64,000 bases of DNA, from assembly GCF_001766675.1 (NCBI RefSeq), contig NZ_MJLT01000007.1, positions 1 to 64,000 on the forward strand. The letters run 5' to 3'. This DNA comes from Arthrobacter sp. SW1. Its GTDB lineage: Bacteria; Actinomycetota; Actinomycetes; Actinomycetales; Micrococcaceae. The translations under genes were made by a program, and so were the position numbers. Below are positions 42,901 through 50,828 of this stretch, piece by piece (within the stretch, counting starts at the first letter, position 1; every line of letters starts with the position of its first letter). A model generated the notes under the pieces. It did no database searches. It saw nothing but the letters and a program-made list of their open reading frames with translations, and was not told where the DNA came from.

Positions 42901-43663
42901 CGGACAGTGACGTAAGGGAGCGCTGGTCGGCGACGGCGAACCAGCGCATCTGCTCCACCTCGTCGCCGAAGAATTCGATGCGCACCGGGTGGTCTTCGGT
43001 GGGCGGGAAGACGTCCAGGATGCCGCCGCGGACGGCGAATTCGCCGCGGTGCGTCACCATGTCCACGCGCGAGTAGGCAGCGTCCGACAGGCTGCGGACG
43101 AGGTCCGTGAACGGAATCTCCTGGCCCACCTTGACGGTCACGGGAACGAGGTCGCCCAGGCCCGCCACCACGGGCTGGACCACGGCACGCACCGGGGCCA
43201 CCACCACGCGCAGCGGAGCGGCTGTTTCCGGATGGGCCAGCCGGCGCAGCACGGCCAGGCGCCGGCCCACCGTGTCCGAGCGCGGCGAGAGCCGCTCATG
43301 CGGCAAGGTTTCCCAGCTCGGGAACGCCGCAACGGAGTCCGCCGGAAGGTACGCGGCAAGCGCCGCCGCCAGGTCCTCGGCCTCGCGGCCGGTGGCGGTG
43401 ACGGCCAAGACCACGGGGGCTCCGCCGTCGGGCGCTCCAGCAGAAGCGAGGCCGTCCGCCATCTCCGCCAGCAGCGCGGCACGCAGGCCAGCGGGCGCAC
43501 TGATCTGGTAGTCCTCGCTTCGGCCGGCAAATCCCCGCGCGGCCTCGGGCCGGACGCGGGCGAAACCGGCATCCTCAGCGAGGACGCGACGCAGGCCGTC
43601 GAGGGCGGCACCGGTGCCGGCGTGCGCTGAAGTGCCTGCGGACGGCTGGCCTTTGGGGCTCAT
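39959..43663 (-). CDS. mfd: Transcription-repair coupling factor Mfd
   Basis: 1234 residues. It pushes stalled RNA polymerase off damaged DNA and recruits UvrA for nucleotide excision repair. Visible parts: the UvrB-like N-terminal module, the RNA-polymerase interaction (CarD-like) domain near 500 (DPLQLHAGDFVVHEQHGIGK), the SF2 translocase with Walker A GDVGYGKTEIA, DEEQRFG (motif II) and SATPIPRTLEM, and QLRGRVGRG (motif VI), and a C-terminal TRCF domain. Length matches the actinobacterial family. ATG at 43661-43663. The YdjM-like gene follows after 4 bp. Confidence 0.96.
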   Translation of the reverse strand: MSPKGQPSAGTSAHAGTGAALDGLRRVLAEDAGFARVRPEAARGFAGRSEDYQISAPAGLRAALLAEMADGLASAGAPDGGAPVVLAVTATGREAEDLAAALAAYLPADSVAAFPSWETLPHERLSPRSDTVGRRLAVLRRLAHPETAAPLRVVVAPVRAVVQPVVAGLGDLVPVTVKVGQEIPFTDLVRSLSDAAYSRVDMVTHRGEFAVRGGILDVFPPTEDHPVRIEFFGDEVEQMRWFAVADQRSLTSLSGTIQHPTELYAPPCREILITPSVMSRAATLKPQMPAAADMLEKIAGGIAVEGMESLAPVLVDAMVPFVEQLPAGSISVVIEPEKVRTRAHDLAATNEEFLEAAWSTASDGGAAPLDLAGQAATDLHAASFRSLTETRSSALAHEVSWWSITSLATDEDLVLDIDVLNLHAREPRGYQGDVAEMLDFIGSHVRDQWRIVVATDGPGPAQRLAELFHDANIPCARVDSLAEEPQPGIIEVTTAAVGRGFVLDGLKLGLLTEADLLGRASAASTKDMRRMPSKRRNAVDPLQLHAGDFVVHEQHGIGKFVELIQRKVAGSSAGDSGLREYLVLEYASSKRGAPGDRLFVPTDQLDQVTRYVGGDTPVLSKMGGADWASTKSKARKAVKEIAGELIRLYSARMASRGHAFSPDTPWQRELEEAFPYVETPDQLTTINEVKADMEREIPMDRLVSGDVGYGKTEIAVRAAFKAVQDGKQVAVLVPTTLLAQQHYETFTERFSGFPLRVRPLSRFQTAKEAKETAEGVKNGSVDVVIGTHRLLSKDFEFKDLGLVIVDEEQRFGVEHKEALKKMRTNVDVLAMSATPIPRTLEMSLTGIRETSTLATPPEERHPVLTYVGPYTDKQTSAAIRRELMREGQVFFVHNRVSSIERVAAQIRELVPEARVEVAHGQMSESRLEKIIVDFWEKRFDVLVCTTIIETGLDISNANTLIVDGADKYGLSQLHQLRGRVGRGRERAYAYFLYPSEKPLGEVALERLKAVAAHNELGAGMQLAMKDLEIRGAGNLLGGEQSGHIQGVGFDLYIRLVGEAVAEYRGEAEEKAAEMKIELPVNAHLPHDYVPGERLRLEAYRKLAAAVTNEAIDEVLAELVDRYGEPPLPVQNLIAVARFRVTAREAGLSDVALQGNFIRFSPANLPESKVMRLNRMYPGSQVKPALDSVLIPKPKTAKIGGRDLQDAEILTWANTVITALFTDAPASGSTSASAG

Positions 43664-43818
43664 GAATGGCGCTCCTGGAAACGAAGGGAAGCTTGGAAAG
43701 CAACACGAAAACCCGAAATTCTGGCGAATCCCGGGGACTTTCCTAGCCTACCCCGCCCACGCCGTAGGATGTTTGGGAGCCTCGAGAGCTCTCAACCGAT
43801 ACACCACGGAGGACCCCC

Positions 43819-44316
43819 ATGGCCCTGGCCGCATCCACCACCCTGCCGCACAGCGTTGACCGCGTTGCCGCGGTTTTCGTCGACGAGGAATTCCTGAAGC
43901 ACACCAGCGAACTGGTGGGCGGAACCCTCGAATCCTTCACCGTGGAAGGCGACACCGCGGGCGCGTTCAGCACTGTCACGGTCCGTACCCTCCCCACCAC
44001 CCGCCTGCCGGAAATCGCCCGCAAGTTCGTCGGCGAGAAGCTCACCGTCACGCAGACCGAACAATGGGCTGCCCCGGCCGCCGACGGCTCGCGCAGCAGC
44101 ACCATCGCCCTGAAGGTGGCCGGCGCTCCCCTGGACGTCACCGCCACGCAGCGCCTGGTGGCCGACGGCGGCAACACCCGGATCGAGCTCGAAGGCACCG
44201 TGAGCTCCTCCGTTCCGTTCCTGGGCGGCAAGATCGCCGAAGCCGCCGAACCCATGGTGGGCAAGGCCCTGAACATCCAGTCCACGCAGGCCCAGGCCTG
44301 GCTCGAAAGCCACTAG
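43819..44316 (+). CDS. DUF2505 (SRPBCC-like) protein
   Basis: 165 residues, the common DUF2505 length. A START/SRPBCC-type alpha-beta cradle is suggested by ASTTLPHSVDRVAAVFVDEE at the start, alternating strands, and a C-terminal helix (AEAAEPMVGKALNIQSTQAQ). No catalytic motif is known; the fold usually binds hydrophobic ligands. The ATG follows GGAGGA with a 5-nt spacer; TAGGAT (about 43766) may be the -10 box. It starts 155 bp from mfd on the other strand and is followed by a small membrane gene. Confidence 0.82.
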   Translation: MALAASTTLPHSVDRVAAVFVDEEFLKHTSELVGGTLESFTVEGDTAGAFSTVTVRTLPTTRLPEIARKFVGEKLTVTQTEQWAAPAADGSRSSTIALKVAGAPLDVTATQRLVADGGNTRIELEGTVSSSVPFLGGKIAEAAEPMVGKALNIQSTQAQAWLESH

Positions 44317-44317
44317 C

Positions 44318-44539
44318 ATGCAGATCCCCGCGATCCTTGGCTGGGTGCTGATCGTCGCCGGCGTGTGGTCCCTGGCCGTGTGGCCGCAGTTCCTCAAACG
44401 CGTCATGAAGGATCCCCGCGCCCGGGACGCCTCCGGCAAGGCCACGAAGTTCCTCACCGTGCACGTGGTCCTGGTGACCGTCTCCATGGTGCTGGGGCTC
44501 GCGACGGCCGCCATCGGCGTCGCCGGCCTGCTCGGCTAA
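44318..44539 (+). CDS. SCO4848-type small membrane protein
   Basis: 73 residues, two predicted helices (about 5-24 and 48-70) with a basic loop ([19 protein letters not shown]). The length and the layout [20 protein letters not shown] then FL..H match the actinobacterial SCO4848 family, whose role is unknown. The start is 1 bp after the DUF2505 gene, so the two are one transcript. Confidence 0.72.
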   Translation: MQIPAILGWVLIVAGVWSLAVWPQFLKRVMKDPRARDASGKATKFLTVHVVLVTVSMVLGLATAAIGVAGLLG

Positions 44540-44575
44540 GGCGTTACTGCGTTACTCCGCTAAGTGCGGCGCGGC

Positions 44576-44619
44576 TCCCGGCGCACCTTCCCGGTAAGAT
44601 GGACGAAGGTGCGCCGGGA
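44576..44619 (+). promoter_or_regulatory. nhaA promoter flanked by a 14-bp inverted repeat
   Basis: TCCCGGCGCACCTT (44576-44589) pairs exactly with 44606-44619. Between the arms lies TAAGAT (44595-44600), a TANNNT -10 box with a predicted start near 44607, so the arms flank the core promoter. This fits an operator for a dimer, or an RNA hairpin if transcripts from upstream genes read through. Confidence 0.5.
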
Positions 44620-44624
44620 AGTCT

Positions 44625-44648
44625 GGTCGGCAATGTCATTTGCCGACC
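44625..44648 (+). other. Leader hairpin of nhaA
   Basis: GGTCGGCAA (44625-44633) pairs perfectly with TTGCCGACC (44640-44648), loop TGTCAT. It lies 6 nt before the AAGGAG ribosome site of nhaA (44655-44660), where folding could change translation. No known riboswitch class is claimed. Confidence 0.5.
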
Positions 44649-44664
44649 CCTCCCAAGGAGCCGC

Positions 44665-45978
44665 ATGAGCCCGCACCAGCCTTCTCCCCGCCGCAGCGTT
44701 TTCTCCCGCGCCAGCTTCCCCGAATACCAGCGTGTCCTGGCGATCCTCCGCACCGAAACCGTGGGCGGCGCGCTCCTGCTCTTCGCCACCGTGGCCGCCC
44801 TTGTCTGGGCGAACTCCCCGTGGGCCAGCGGGTACTTCGCGCTTCGGGACATCAAGCTCGGCTACGAGCCCTGGCACCTCGAACTGAGCGTGGGCCATTG
44901 GGCCTCCGACGGCCTCCTGGCGGTGTTCTTCTTCATCGCCGGCCTGGAACTGAAGCGCGAATTCGTCTCGGGCGAGCTCCGCAACCCGGCCAAGGCGGTG
45001 GTCCCCGTGGCCGCGGCCGTGGGCGGTGTGGCCCTCCCGGCCATCATCTACGTGCTCTTCAACCTGGGCAGCGGTGCCGAAACCCTGAAGGGCTGGGCCA
45101 TTCCCACGGCCACGGACATCGCCTTCGCACTGGCCGTCCTGGCCGTCATCAACACCCACCTGCCAGCAGCACTGCGGACATTCCTGCTGACGCTGGCCGT
45201 CGTCGACGACCTGATCGCCATCGGCATCATCGCCTTCTTCTACTCCACCGGGCTGGAACCGCTCATGCTGCTCGCTGCCCTGGTGCCACTGGCCCTCTTC
45301 ACCTTCCTGGTCCAGAAGCGCATCCGCAGCTGGTACCTGCTCCTCCCCCTCGCTGCCGCCACCTGGGCGTTCGTGCACGCCTCCGGCATCCACGCCACCG
45401 TGGCCGGCGTGCTGCTCGGCTTCGCCGTCCCGGTGCTGTCCGCCGGCAAGAAGGGCGAGCCGGAGAACGGACTGGCCGAAAGCTTCGAGCACCGCCTTCG
45501 CCCCTTCTCGGCCGGCGTCGCCGTTCCTGTCTTTGCGTTCTTCTCCGCAGGCGTGGCGCTCGGCGGTGCCGAGGGCCTGGCCTCGGCCTTCAGCGACCCG
45601 GTGGCCGTGGGCATCGTGGCTGCCCTCGTGGTCGGCAAGACCGTGGGCATCTTCGGCACCACGTTCGTCCTCACCAAGTCCACCCGCGCCAGCCTGGACA
45701 GCAGCCTCTCGTGGATCGACGTCGCCGGGCTGGCCCTCCTCGCGGGCGTCGGCTTCACGGTTTCCCTGCTCATCGCCGAGCTCAGCTTCGGCGCCTCCGC
45801 CCACAATGACCACGCCAAGGTGGCCATCCTGGCCGGTTCCCTCACCGCGGCGCTGCTCGCCGCCGTCGTGCTCCGGGCCCGCAACCGGCACTACCGCCTG
45901 GTGGAGCTGGAAGAACAGCGGGACGACGACGGCGACGGCGTTCCGGACGTCTTCGCCGCGCCCGAAGAACGGCGCTGA
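44665..45978 (+). CDS. nhaA: Na+/H+ antiporter NhaA
   Basis: 437 residues, about 12 helices. It expels sodium in exchange for protons. Motifs: [19 protein letters not shown] at the start, [21 protein letters not shown] and the paired ion-binding Asp residues in [11 protein letters not shown] hydrophilic acidic C-terminal tail ([15 protein letters not shown]) extends into the cytoplasm. ATG at 44665 with AAGGAG 4 nt before. Its leader holds a hairpin and the promoter an inverted repeat. Confidence 0.94.
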   Translation: MSPHQPSPRRSVFSRASFPEYQRVLAILRTETVGGALLLFATVAALVWANSPWASGYFALRDIKLGYEPWHLELSVGHWASDGLLAVFFFIAGLELKREFVSGELRNPAKAVVPVAAAVGGVALPAIIYVLFNLGSGAETLKGWAIPTATDIAFALAVLAVINTHLPAALRTFLLTLAVVDDLIAIGIIAFFYSTGLEPLMLLAALVPLALFTFLVQKRIRSWYLLLPLAAATWAFVHASGIHATVAGVLLGFAVPVLSAGKKGEPENGLAESFEHRLRPFSAGVAVPVFAFFSAGVALGGAEGLASAFSDPVAVGIVAALVVGKTVGIFGTTFVLTKSTRASLDSSLSWIDVAGLALLAGVGFTVSLLIAELSFGASAHNDHAKVAILAGSLTAALLAAVVLRARNRHYRLVELEEQRDDDGDGVPDVFAAPEERR

Positions 45979-46033
45979 GGCAGCCCGCGCAAGTTATTGC
46001 CCCGTACACGGTGCGCTCGGCCGCGGTTAGTCG

Positions 46034-46073
46034 TACTGTGTGTTCATCGATGCGTCGTGTTCATCGATGCGTC
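46034..46073 (+). promoter_or_regulatory. ugd promoter and 17-bp tandem duplication in its leader
   Basis: TACTGT (46034-46039) is a -10 candidate. GTGTTCATCGATGCGTC occurs twice in a row (46040-46056 and 46057-46073), each with an ATCGAT core, directly after the -10. One copy more or less would alter the leader length by 17 nt without touching the gene start at 46090. Confidence 0.6.
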
Positions 46074-46089
46074 CGGGCATGGGGATCAT

Positions 46090-47403
46090 ATGCGCATTTC
46101 AGTCATCGGTTGCGGCTACCTGGGGGCGGTCCATGCGGCATGCATGGCGAAGCTGGGGCATGACGTGGTGGGGATCGAAACGGACGCCGCCAAAGTGGCC
46201 GGGCTGTCCGACGGCCACGCCCCGTTCTACGAGCCGGTGCTGGACGAGCTGCTGAAACGGCTGGAGGATTCCGGACGCCTGCGCTTCACCACGGACATGG
46301 ACGAGGCCCGCGGCTGCCAGGTGCATTTCATCTGCGTCGGCACCCCGCAGAAGCGCGGCGAAAACGCGGCGGAGCTGCGGTACGTGGATGCCGCCGTCGT
46401 GTCCCTGGCCGAACGGGTGGGACCCGGCGAACTGGTGGCCGGCAAGTCCACGGTTCCGGTGGGGACGGCGGCCCGGTTGGCGGAGATCGTGCACGAAAGC
46501 CAGCCGGAGGCAATGCTGGCCTGGAACCCCGAGTTCCTGCGCGAAGGCCACGCCGTCAGTGACACCTTGAAGCCGAACCGCCTGGTGTACGGCGTGGACT
46601 CAGGCTCTGAGGATGATCCCGCGGTCGCCCTGCTGGACGAGGTGTACGCGGAGCCGATCGCCGCCGGGGTGCCGCGCATGGTGATGGATTACGCCACGGC
46701 CGAGCTGGTGAAGACCGCCGCCAACTCCTTCCTGGCCACCAAGATTTCCTTCATCAACGCCATGGCCGAAGTCTGCGAGGCCACCGGCGCGGATGTGGTG
46801 CGCCTGGCCGAGGCGATCGGCGTGGACGAGCGGATCGGCTCGAAGTTCCTCAGCGCGGGCATCGGTTTCGGCGGCGGCTGCCTGCCCAAGGACATCCGGG
46901 CGTTCATGGCCCGCGCCGGCGAACTCGGTGCCGACCAGGCGTTGACCTTCCTGCGCGAGGTGGACGCGATCAACATGCGCCGCCGCACCCGCGTGGTGGA
47001 GCTGACCCGGCAGCTGTGCGGCGGTTCGCTCATGGGGCAGCGGATCGCGGTGCTCGGGGCGGCGTTCAAGCCGGAAAGCGACGACGTGCGGGACTCCCCC
47101 GCGCTGAGCGCCGCGGCGCAGTTGCAGCTCCAGGGCGCCGTGGTCACCGTGACGGATCCGCAGGCCCTGGACAATGCAGCGAAGCGCTTCCCCGAACTGC
47201 CCCTGGAACCGGACCTTGAACTGACGCTGGACCGGGCCGACGCCGTGCTGCTGCTCACCGAATGGAAGCAGTACCGCGAGCTCGATCCGCATGAGACCGC
47301 CGCGCTGGTGGCCAACCGCCGGATCCTCGACGGCCGGAACGTGCTGGACCCCGCCAAATGGCGCGCCGCGGGCTGGACCTACAAGGGGCTGGGGCGGCCG
47401 TAA
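46090..47403 (+). CDS. ugd: UDP-glucose 6-dehydrogenase
   Basis: 437 residues; oxidises UDP-glucose to UDP-glucuronate with NAD+, a precursor for surface polysaccharides such as those of the block at 50.8-58 kb. NAD motif ISVIGCGYLGAVHA at the N-terminus, the Glu in NPEFLREG, Lys in the TANSFLATKISFINA helix and the catalytic Cys in GFGGGCLPKD. The C-terminal UDP-binding domain is intact (GAAFKPESDDVRDS). The ATG at 46090 gives the conserved start. Single gene; converges with sufU. Confidence 0.93.
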   Translation: MRISVIGCGYLGAVHAACMAKLGHDVVGIETDAAKVAGLSDGHAPFYEPVLDELLKRLEDSGRLRFTTDMDEARGCQVHFICVGTPQKRGENAAELRYVDAAVVSLAERVGPGELVAGKSTVPVGTAARLAEIVHESQPEAMLAWNPEFLREGHAVSDTLKPNRLVYGVDSGSEDDPAVALLDEVYAEPIAAGVPRMVMDYATAELVKTAANSFLATKISFINAMAEVCEATGADVVRLAEAIGVDERIGSKFLSAGIGFGGGCLPKDIRAFMARAGELGADQALTFLREVDAINMRRRTRVVELTRQLCGGSLMGQRIAVLGAAFKPESDDVRDSPALSAAAQLQLQGAVVTVTDPQALDNAAKRFPELPLEPDLELTLDRADAVLLLTEWKQYRELDPHETAALVANRRILDGRNVLDPAKWRAAGWTYKGLGRP

Positions 47404-47414
47404 CCGGCCGGTCG

Positions 47415-47864
47415 TTAAGCCGTTGCCTGGCCCAGGGCGTCTTCCGCTGCCACCCAGGACAGCATGGCGCACTTGACCCGGGCCACGTAGCGGGCCACGC
47501 CTTCGAAGGCAGCGGCGTCGCCCAGGACCTCCGGGTCGGCCGCGATCTTGCCGCGGGAACGCAGCATGTCGCGGAAGGTGTCGATCAGCGTGCGCAGTTC
47601 CTCGGTGTCCGTGCCTTCGGCGAGTTCGGTGAGGACCGACGCCGAAGCCATGGAGATCGAACAGCCGTCACCGTCCCAGCGCAGCTGGCTGACCTTTCCG
47701 TCCGCGACGGCGACCCGCACCGTGATCTCGTCCCCGCAGGTGGGGTTGAGTTGGTGCGATTCGCCGCAGCTGGCGCCTTCCGGCGCGGCCTCGGAGAGGG
47801 CGTCTCCGTGGCGGAGCTTCGAGTGGTCCAGGATGATCTGCTGGTACAGCGCGTCAAGGCTCAT
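47415..47864 (-). CDS. sufU: SufU Fe-S assembly protein
   Basis: 149 residues, SufU type. Zinc/cluster ligands: Cys in NPTCGDE, Asp in DGDGCSIS with its Cys, and Cys in VKCAMLSW. It accepts sulfur from SufS in the Gram-positive SUF route. The start is 14 bp after sufS, so the pair is one transcript. The rest of the SUF genes (sufB, C, D) are not in the window. Confidence 0.92.
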   Translation of the reverse strand: MSLDALYQQIILDHSKLRHGDALSEAAPEGASCGESHQLNPTCGDEITVRVAVADGKVSQLRWDGDGCSISMASASVLTELAEGTDTEELRTLIDTFRDMLRSRGKIAADPEVLGDAAAFEGVARYVARVKCAMLSWVAAEDALGQATA

Positions 47865-47878
47865 GGGTTCCCTAAAGT

Positions 47879-49186
47879 TCAGGCTCGGAAGTAGGAGCGT
47901 ACGCCGGCCACAGCCTCAAGGAAGGCGTCGACGTCGTCGGTGGTGTTGTAGAGGTAGGTGCTGGCGCGCGTGGTGGCGGTCAGCCCGAGCCGGCGGTGCA
48001 GCGGCTGGGCGCAGTGGTGTCCCACGCGCACGGCGATGCCGCGGTCGTCCAGGTACTGCCCGACGTCGTGCGCGTGCACGCCCTCCACGTCGAACGCGGC
48101 CAGGCCGATCCGCTCCTCGCCGGCGGCGGGTCCCAGGACCCGGATGCCCGGCAGGGTGCTCAGTCCGGCAACAAGGCGCTGGCCGAGCACGGTTTCCCAT
48201 TCGTGGATCCGGGCGATGCCGGTTTCCTTGAGGTAGTTCGTGGCCGAAGCCAGGGCAATGGCCTGGGAGATGCGCTGGGTGCCGGCTTCGAAGCGCTGCG
48301 GCGCCGGCAGGAACGCGGCCTTCTCCATGGTGACCGTGGTGATCATCGAGCCGCCGGTGAGGAAGGGCGGCATGGCGTTGAGGTGCTCCGCCTTGCCGTA
48401 CACGGCGCCGATGCCGGTGGGGGCGAGCATCTTGTGGCCGGAGAGCACGGCGAAGTCCACGTCCAGTGCCTTGACATCCAAGGGCATATGCGGGGCGGAC
48501 TGGCAGGCATCCAGCACCACCAGCGCGCCGTGTTGCCGGGCCAGGCCTACCAGGAGATCCACCGGGTTGATGGTGCCCAGGACGTTCGAGGCGTGGGTGA
48601 AGGCGAGGACGCGGGTGCGCGGGCCGATGATCCGGGCGGCCTCGTCCAGGTCCAGGGCTCCGGAATCGTCCACCGGAATGTAGCGCAGCGTGGCGCCGGT
48701 GCGCATGGCCAGCTGCTGCCACGGGATGAGGTTGGCGTGGTGCTCCATTTCGGTGACCACAATCTCGTCGCCGGCCGCCAGCGCGAAACGGCCGGCCTCC
48801 GCGGGCGCGCCCGGCAGGGAGGCGTTGAGGAAGGAGTAGCTGAGCAGGTTCAGGCCCTCGGTGGCGTTGGAGGTCCACACGAGTTCGTCGCTGCGGGCGG
48901 CGATGAAGGAGGCCACGGTTTCGCGGGCTTCCTCGAAGGATTCGGTGGCTTCCACGGCCAGGTAATGGGCGCCGCGGTGCACGGCGGAATTGCGCTGTTC
49001 GTAGAACTCCTGCTCGGCTTCGATGACGCTCAGCGGGTTCTGCGAGGTGGCGCCGGAGTCCAGGTAGACCAGGTCCCTGCCGTTGACCTGCTGATGCAGG
49101 ATGGGGAAGTCGTTGCGGATCCGCAGCACCTCGGCGTTGTCGATCGCGGCTGCCGAGTGGAGCAGATGTGTGGGAATGGCAACCAT
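47879..49186 (-). CDS. sufS: Cysteine desulfurase SufS
   Basis: 435 residues, PLP enzyme of group II. LDSGATSQNP near the start, HHANLIPWQ, the PLP lysine in SGHKMLAPTGIG and the catalytic Cys392 in GHHCAQPLHRR. It removes sulfur from cysteine and passes it to SufU. The ATG at 49184-49186 has AGGAG at 6 nt; longer forms are unlikely. An inverted repeat upstream (49213-49243) may be its operator. sufU follows. Confidence 0.93.
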   Translation of the reverse strand: MVAIPTHLLHSAAAIDNAEVLRIRNDFPILHQQVNGRDLVYLDSGATSQNPLSVIEAEQEFYEQRNSAVHRGAHYLAVEATESFEEARETVASFIAARSDELVWTSNATEGLNLLSYSFLNASLPGAPAEAGRFALAAGDEIVVTEMEHHANLIPWQQLAMRTGATLRYIPVDDSGALDLDEAARIIGPRTRVLAFTHASNVLGTINPVDLLVGLARQHGALVVLDACQSAPHMPLDVKALDVDFAVLSGHKMLAPTGIGAVYGKAEHLNAMPPFLTGGSMITTVTMEKAAFLPAPQRFEAGTQRISQAIALASATNYLKETGIARIHEWETVLGQRLVAGLSTLPGIRVLGPAAGEERIGLAAFDVEGVHAHDVGQYLDDRGIAVRVGHHCAQPLHRRLGLTATTRASTYLYNTTDDVDAFLEAVAGVRSYFRA

Positions 49187-49212
49187 GGCTTCTCCTGGTG
49201 GAACCGTTAGGA

Positions 49213-49243
49213 CAATGTGGCGCAACGCAATTACGTCACATTG
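49213..49243. promoter_or_regulatory. Inverted repeat upstream of sufS
   Basis: CAATGTG (49213-49219) and CACATTG (49237-49243) form an inverted repeat with a 17-nt spacer; the flanks extend it to 10 of 12 matching bases. It lies 27-57 bp before the sufS start, where a repressor could cover the promoter. The regulator is unknown. Confidence 0.4.
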
Positions 49244-49277
49244 ACTAATCGTAATTATCCCATGGCGCCCGGGATAG

Positions 49278-50828
49278 TTAGGCGATGCACACCTCGGCTG
49301 CGCTGAGTCCCGCCACGGCGAGTTTCCGGAACTCGACGGGAGCGCCGCCGTCGGGGGCCGGCATCGCAAGCAGCGCAAAGTAGCCGCCCCGGTACGTGGT
49401 GTCCGTGCTTTGCGCACTCCAGCTCCGGCCGCCGTCGGACGACGCCGTTACGCGCAGGCCCACGGGCGCCATCTCGACCCGGATCCGCACCCACTGCCCC
49501 GGTCCCGTTTGGCCGCCAACGGAGGCCAGCCGCACGGGCTGTGCCTGGCCCTTGTCGAGCCGGCCGAGTTCCAGCGCGCCGTCCGGTGCGAGGTCCAGGC
49601 GGTATCCGCCTTGCGTCGCAGCGGCGCTTGCGGGCCCGACGGCGGGCGGCGGCGCCGGGGAATCGTCGCCGAGCGCGAAGGCCATCCCCGCCCTGGAGCC
49701 TTGGGGCGCGCCGTCAGGCCAGCGCACCTCGGCCTCAAGCCGCCACGCGGGCACCGCGAGCGGAGCCATGGAACCCGGCGAGTATGAGCCCGCTGTGTCG
49801 AAGCGCAGCGCGCCATCGGCGAAGGCCGGCTGTTCCTTCCAGTCGCTGCCCGTCTTCCACGGCAGGTCCCCGGCGGGGCGGCGGCCTTGGTCAAGGCTGT
49901 CCGTGCTTGCAGGAGCCAGCCGTTGCAGCACATAGGGCGCGTTGGAGCACATCATGCCGCGCACGCCCAGCCGGCGGAGCCGCTCGCGCTCCCAGCGCCG
50001 GTGGACTTCCCAGGCGATGACCGGCTTGCCGGTGTCCACGAACTGCCGAAGGGCCGCTTCGGGAGCCAGCGCGGGCACGCCCAGCAGATCCGTCCGGTCC
50101 TGGAAGTCGGCGAGCCGGCCCAGTTCACGGCTCGCGAAGTAGCCCCACGTGGTGTAGCCGCGCTGCCGGGCGTACAGGTGGCCCGGGGACATGGCGGGCT
50201 GCTTCCAGACGATATGGGCACGGCTGTCCGGGTAGTCCTGGAGCATGGCGATGATCGCGTCCGCGTTGGTGCCGGCCTTGTCCTCCAGGAAAATCACGTG
50301 GCTCGCGGCGAAGGCGTCCAGCACTTCGCGAAGGGTCGGCAAGGGCTCCAAGGGAGTGGCCGGGCCCAGCCAGGCCCGCGCATCCACGCGCAGGCCTGCC
50401 AGCGTGCTGTACGGGGTATCCGGGATGCTGAGGTCCTGCCCCGTGGTGCGCAGGGTGTTCGCGTCATGGTGGCACAGGAGGATGCCGTCGGAGCTGGCCC
50501 ACACGGAGACCTCGATCGCCTTCAGGCCGAGCGCCACTGATTCCTTGTAGGCGCGCATGGTGTGTTCCGGCCAGTTGTCCCCGGAGCCGCGGTGGGCAAT
50601 GTAGAAGGTCTGCGTGTCCAGGAGGTCCGGCAGGGCATACGGCCCGCCCGGCGTCAGCGGGACGTCCGGAACCGGCTCGAGGGCGGGGAGCGTTCCCGCA
50701 GAAGCGCCGGCCGGCGTCGGGCATCCTGCGCAGCCTGTGAGCGCGCTTCCGGAGGCGAGCGCCCCGCCCGCGAGCGCCGCCAGGGCCAGGAAGCCGCGGC
50801 GTCCGAAGGGCGCGCCGGGGTCGCTCAC
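49278..50828 (-). CDS. Exported glycerophosphodiester phosphodiesterase-like lipoprotein
   Basis: 516 residues. A twin-arginine signal (GRRGFLALAALAGG) ends with a lipobox-like LTGC (Cys at about 33), so a Tat-exported lipoprotein is likely. The GDPD barrel (about 70-310) has the HRG motif (YIAHRGSGDNWPEHT), EVSVWAS and HHDANTLRTTG, where the second catalytic His is in CHHD. Residues about 330-510 form a concanavalin/laminin-G-like beta-sandwich (W.LEAEVRWPD). It may cleave teichoic-acid or lipid glycerophosphodiesters at the surface. GTG start overlaps the Wzy-like gene (GTGA), which makes it the third gene of the polysaccharide operon. Confidence 0.82.
   Translation of the reverse strand: MSDPGAPFGRRGFLALAALAGGALASGSALTGCAGCPTPAGASAGTLPALEPVPDVPLTPGGPYALPDLLDTQTFYIAHRGSGDNWPEHTMRAYKESVALGLKAIEVSVWASSDGILLCHHDANTLRTTGQDLSIPDTPYSTLAGLRVDARAWLGPATPLEPLPTLREVLDAFAASHVIFLEDKAGTNADAIIAMLQDYPDSRAHIVWKQPAMSPGHLYARQRGYTTWGYFASRELGRLADFQDRTDLLGVPALAPEAALRQFVDTGKPVIAWEVHRRWERERLRRLGVRGMMCSNAPYVLQRLAPASTDSLDQGRRPAGDLPWKTGSDWKEQPAFADGALRFDTAGSYSPGSMAPLAVPAWRLEAEVRWPDGAPQGSRAGMAFALGDDSPAPPPAVGPASAAATQGGYRLDLAPDGALELGRLDKGQAQPVRLASVGGQTGPGQWVRIRVEMAPVGLRVTASSDGGRSWSAQSTDTTYRGGYFALLAMPAPDGGAPVEFRKLAVAGLSAAEVCIA

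Noticed and set aside
44625..44648. nhaA leader hairpin as a known riboswitch
   Set aside because: A simple stem-loop with no recognised conserved core; left as an unclassified structure.
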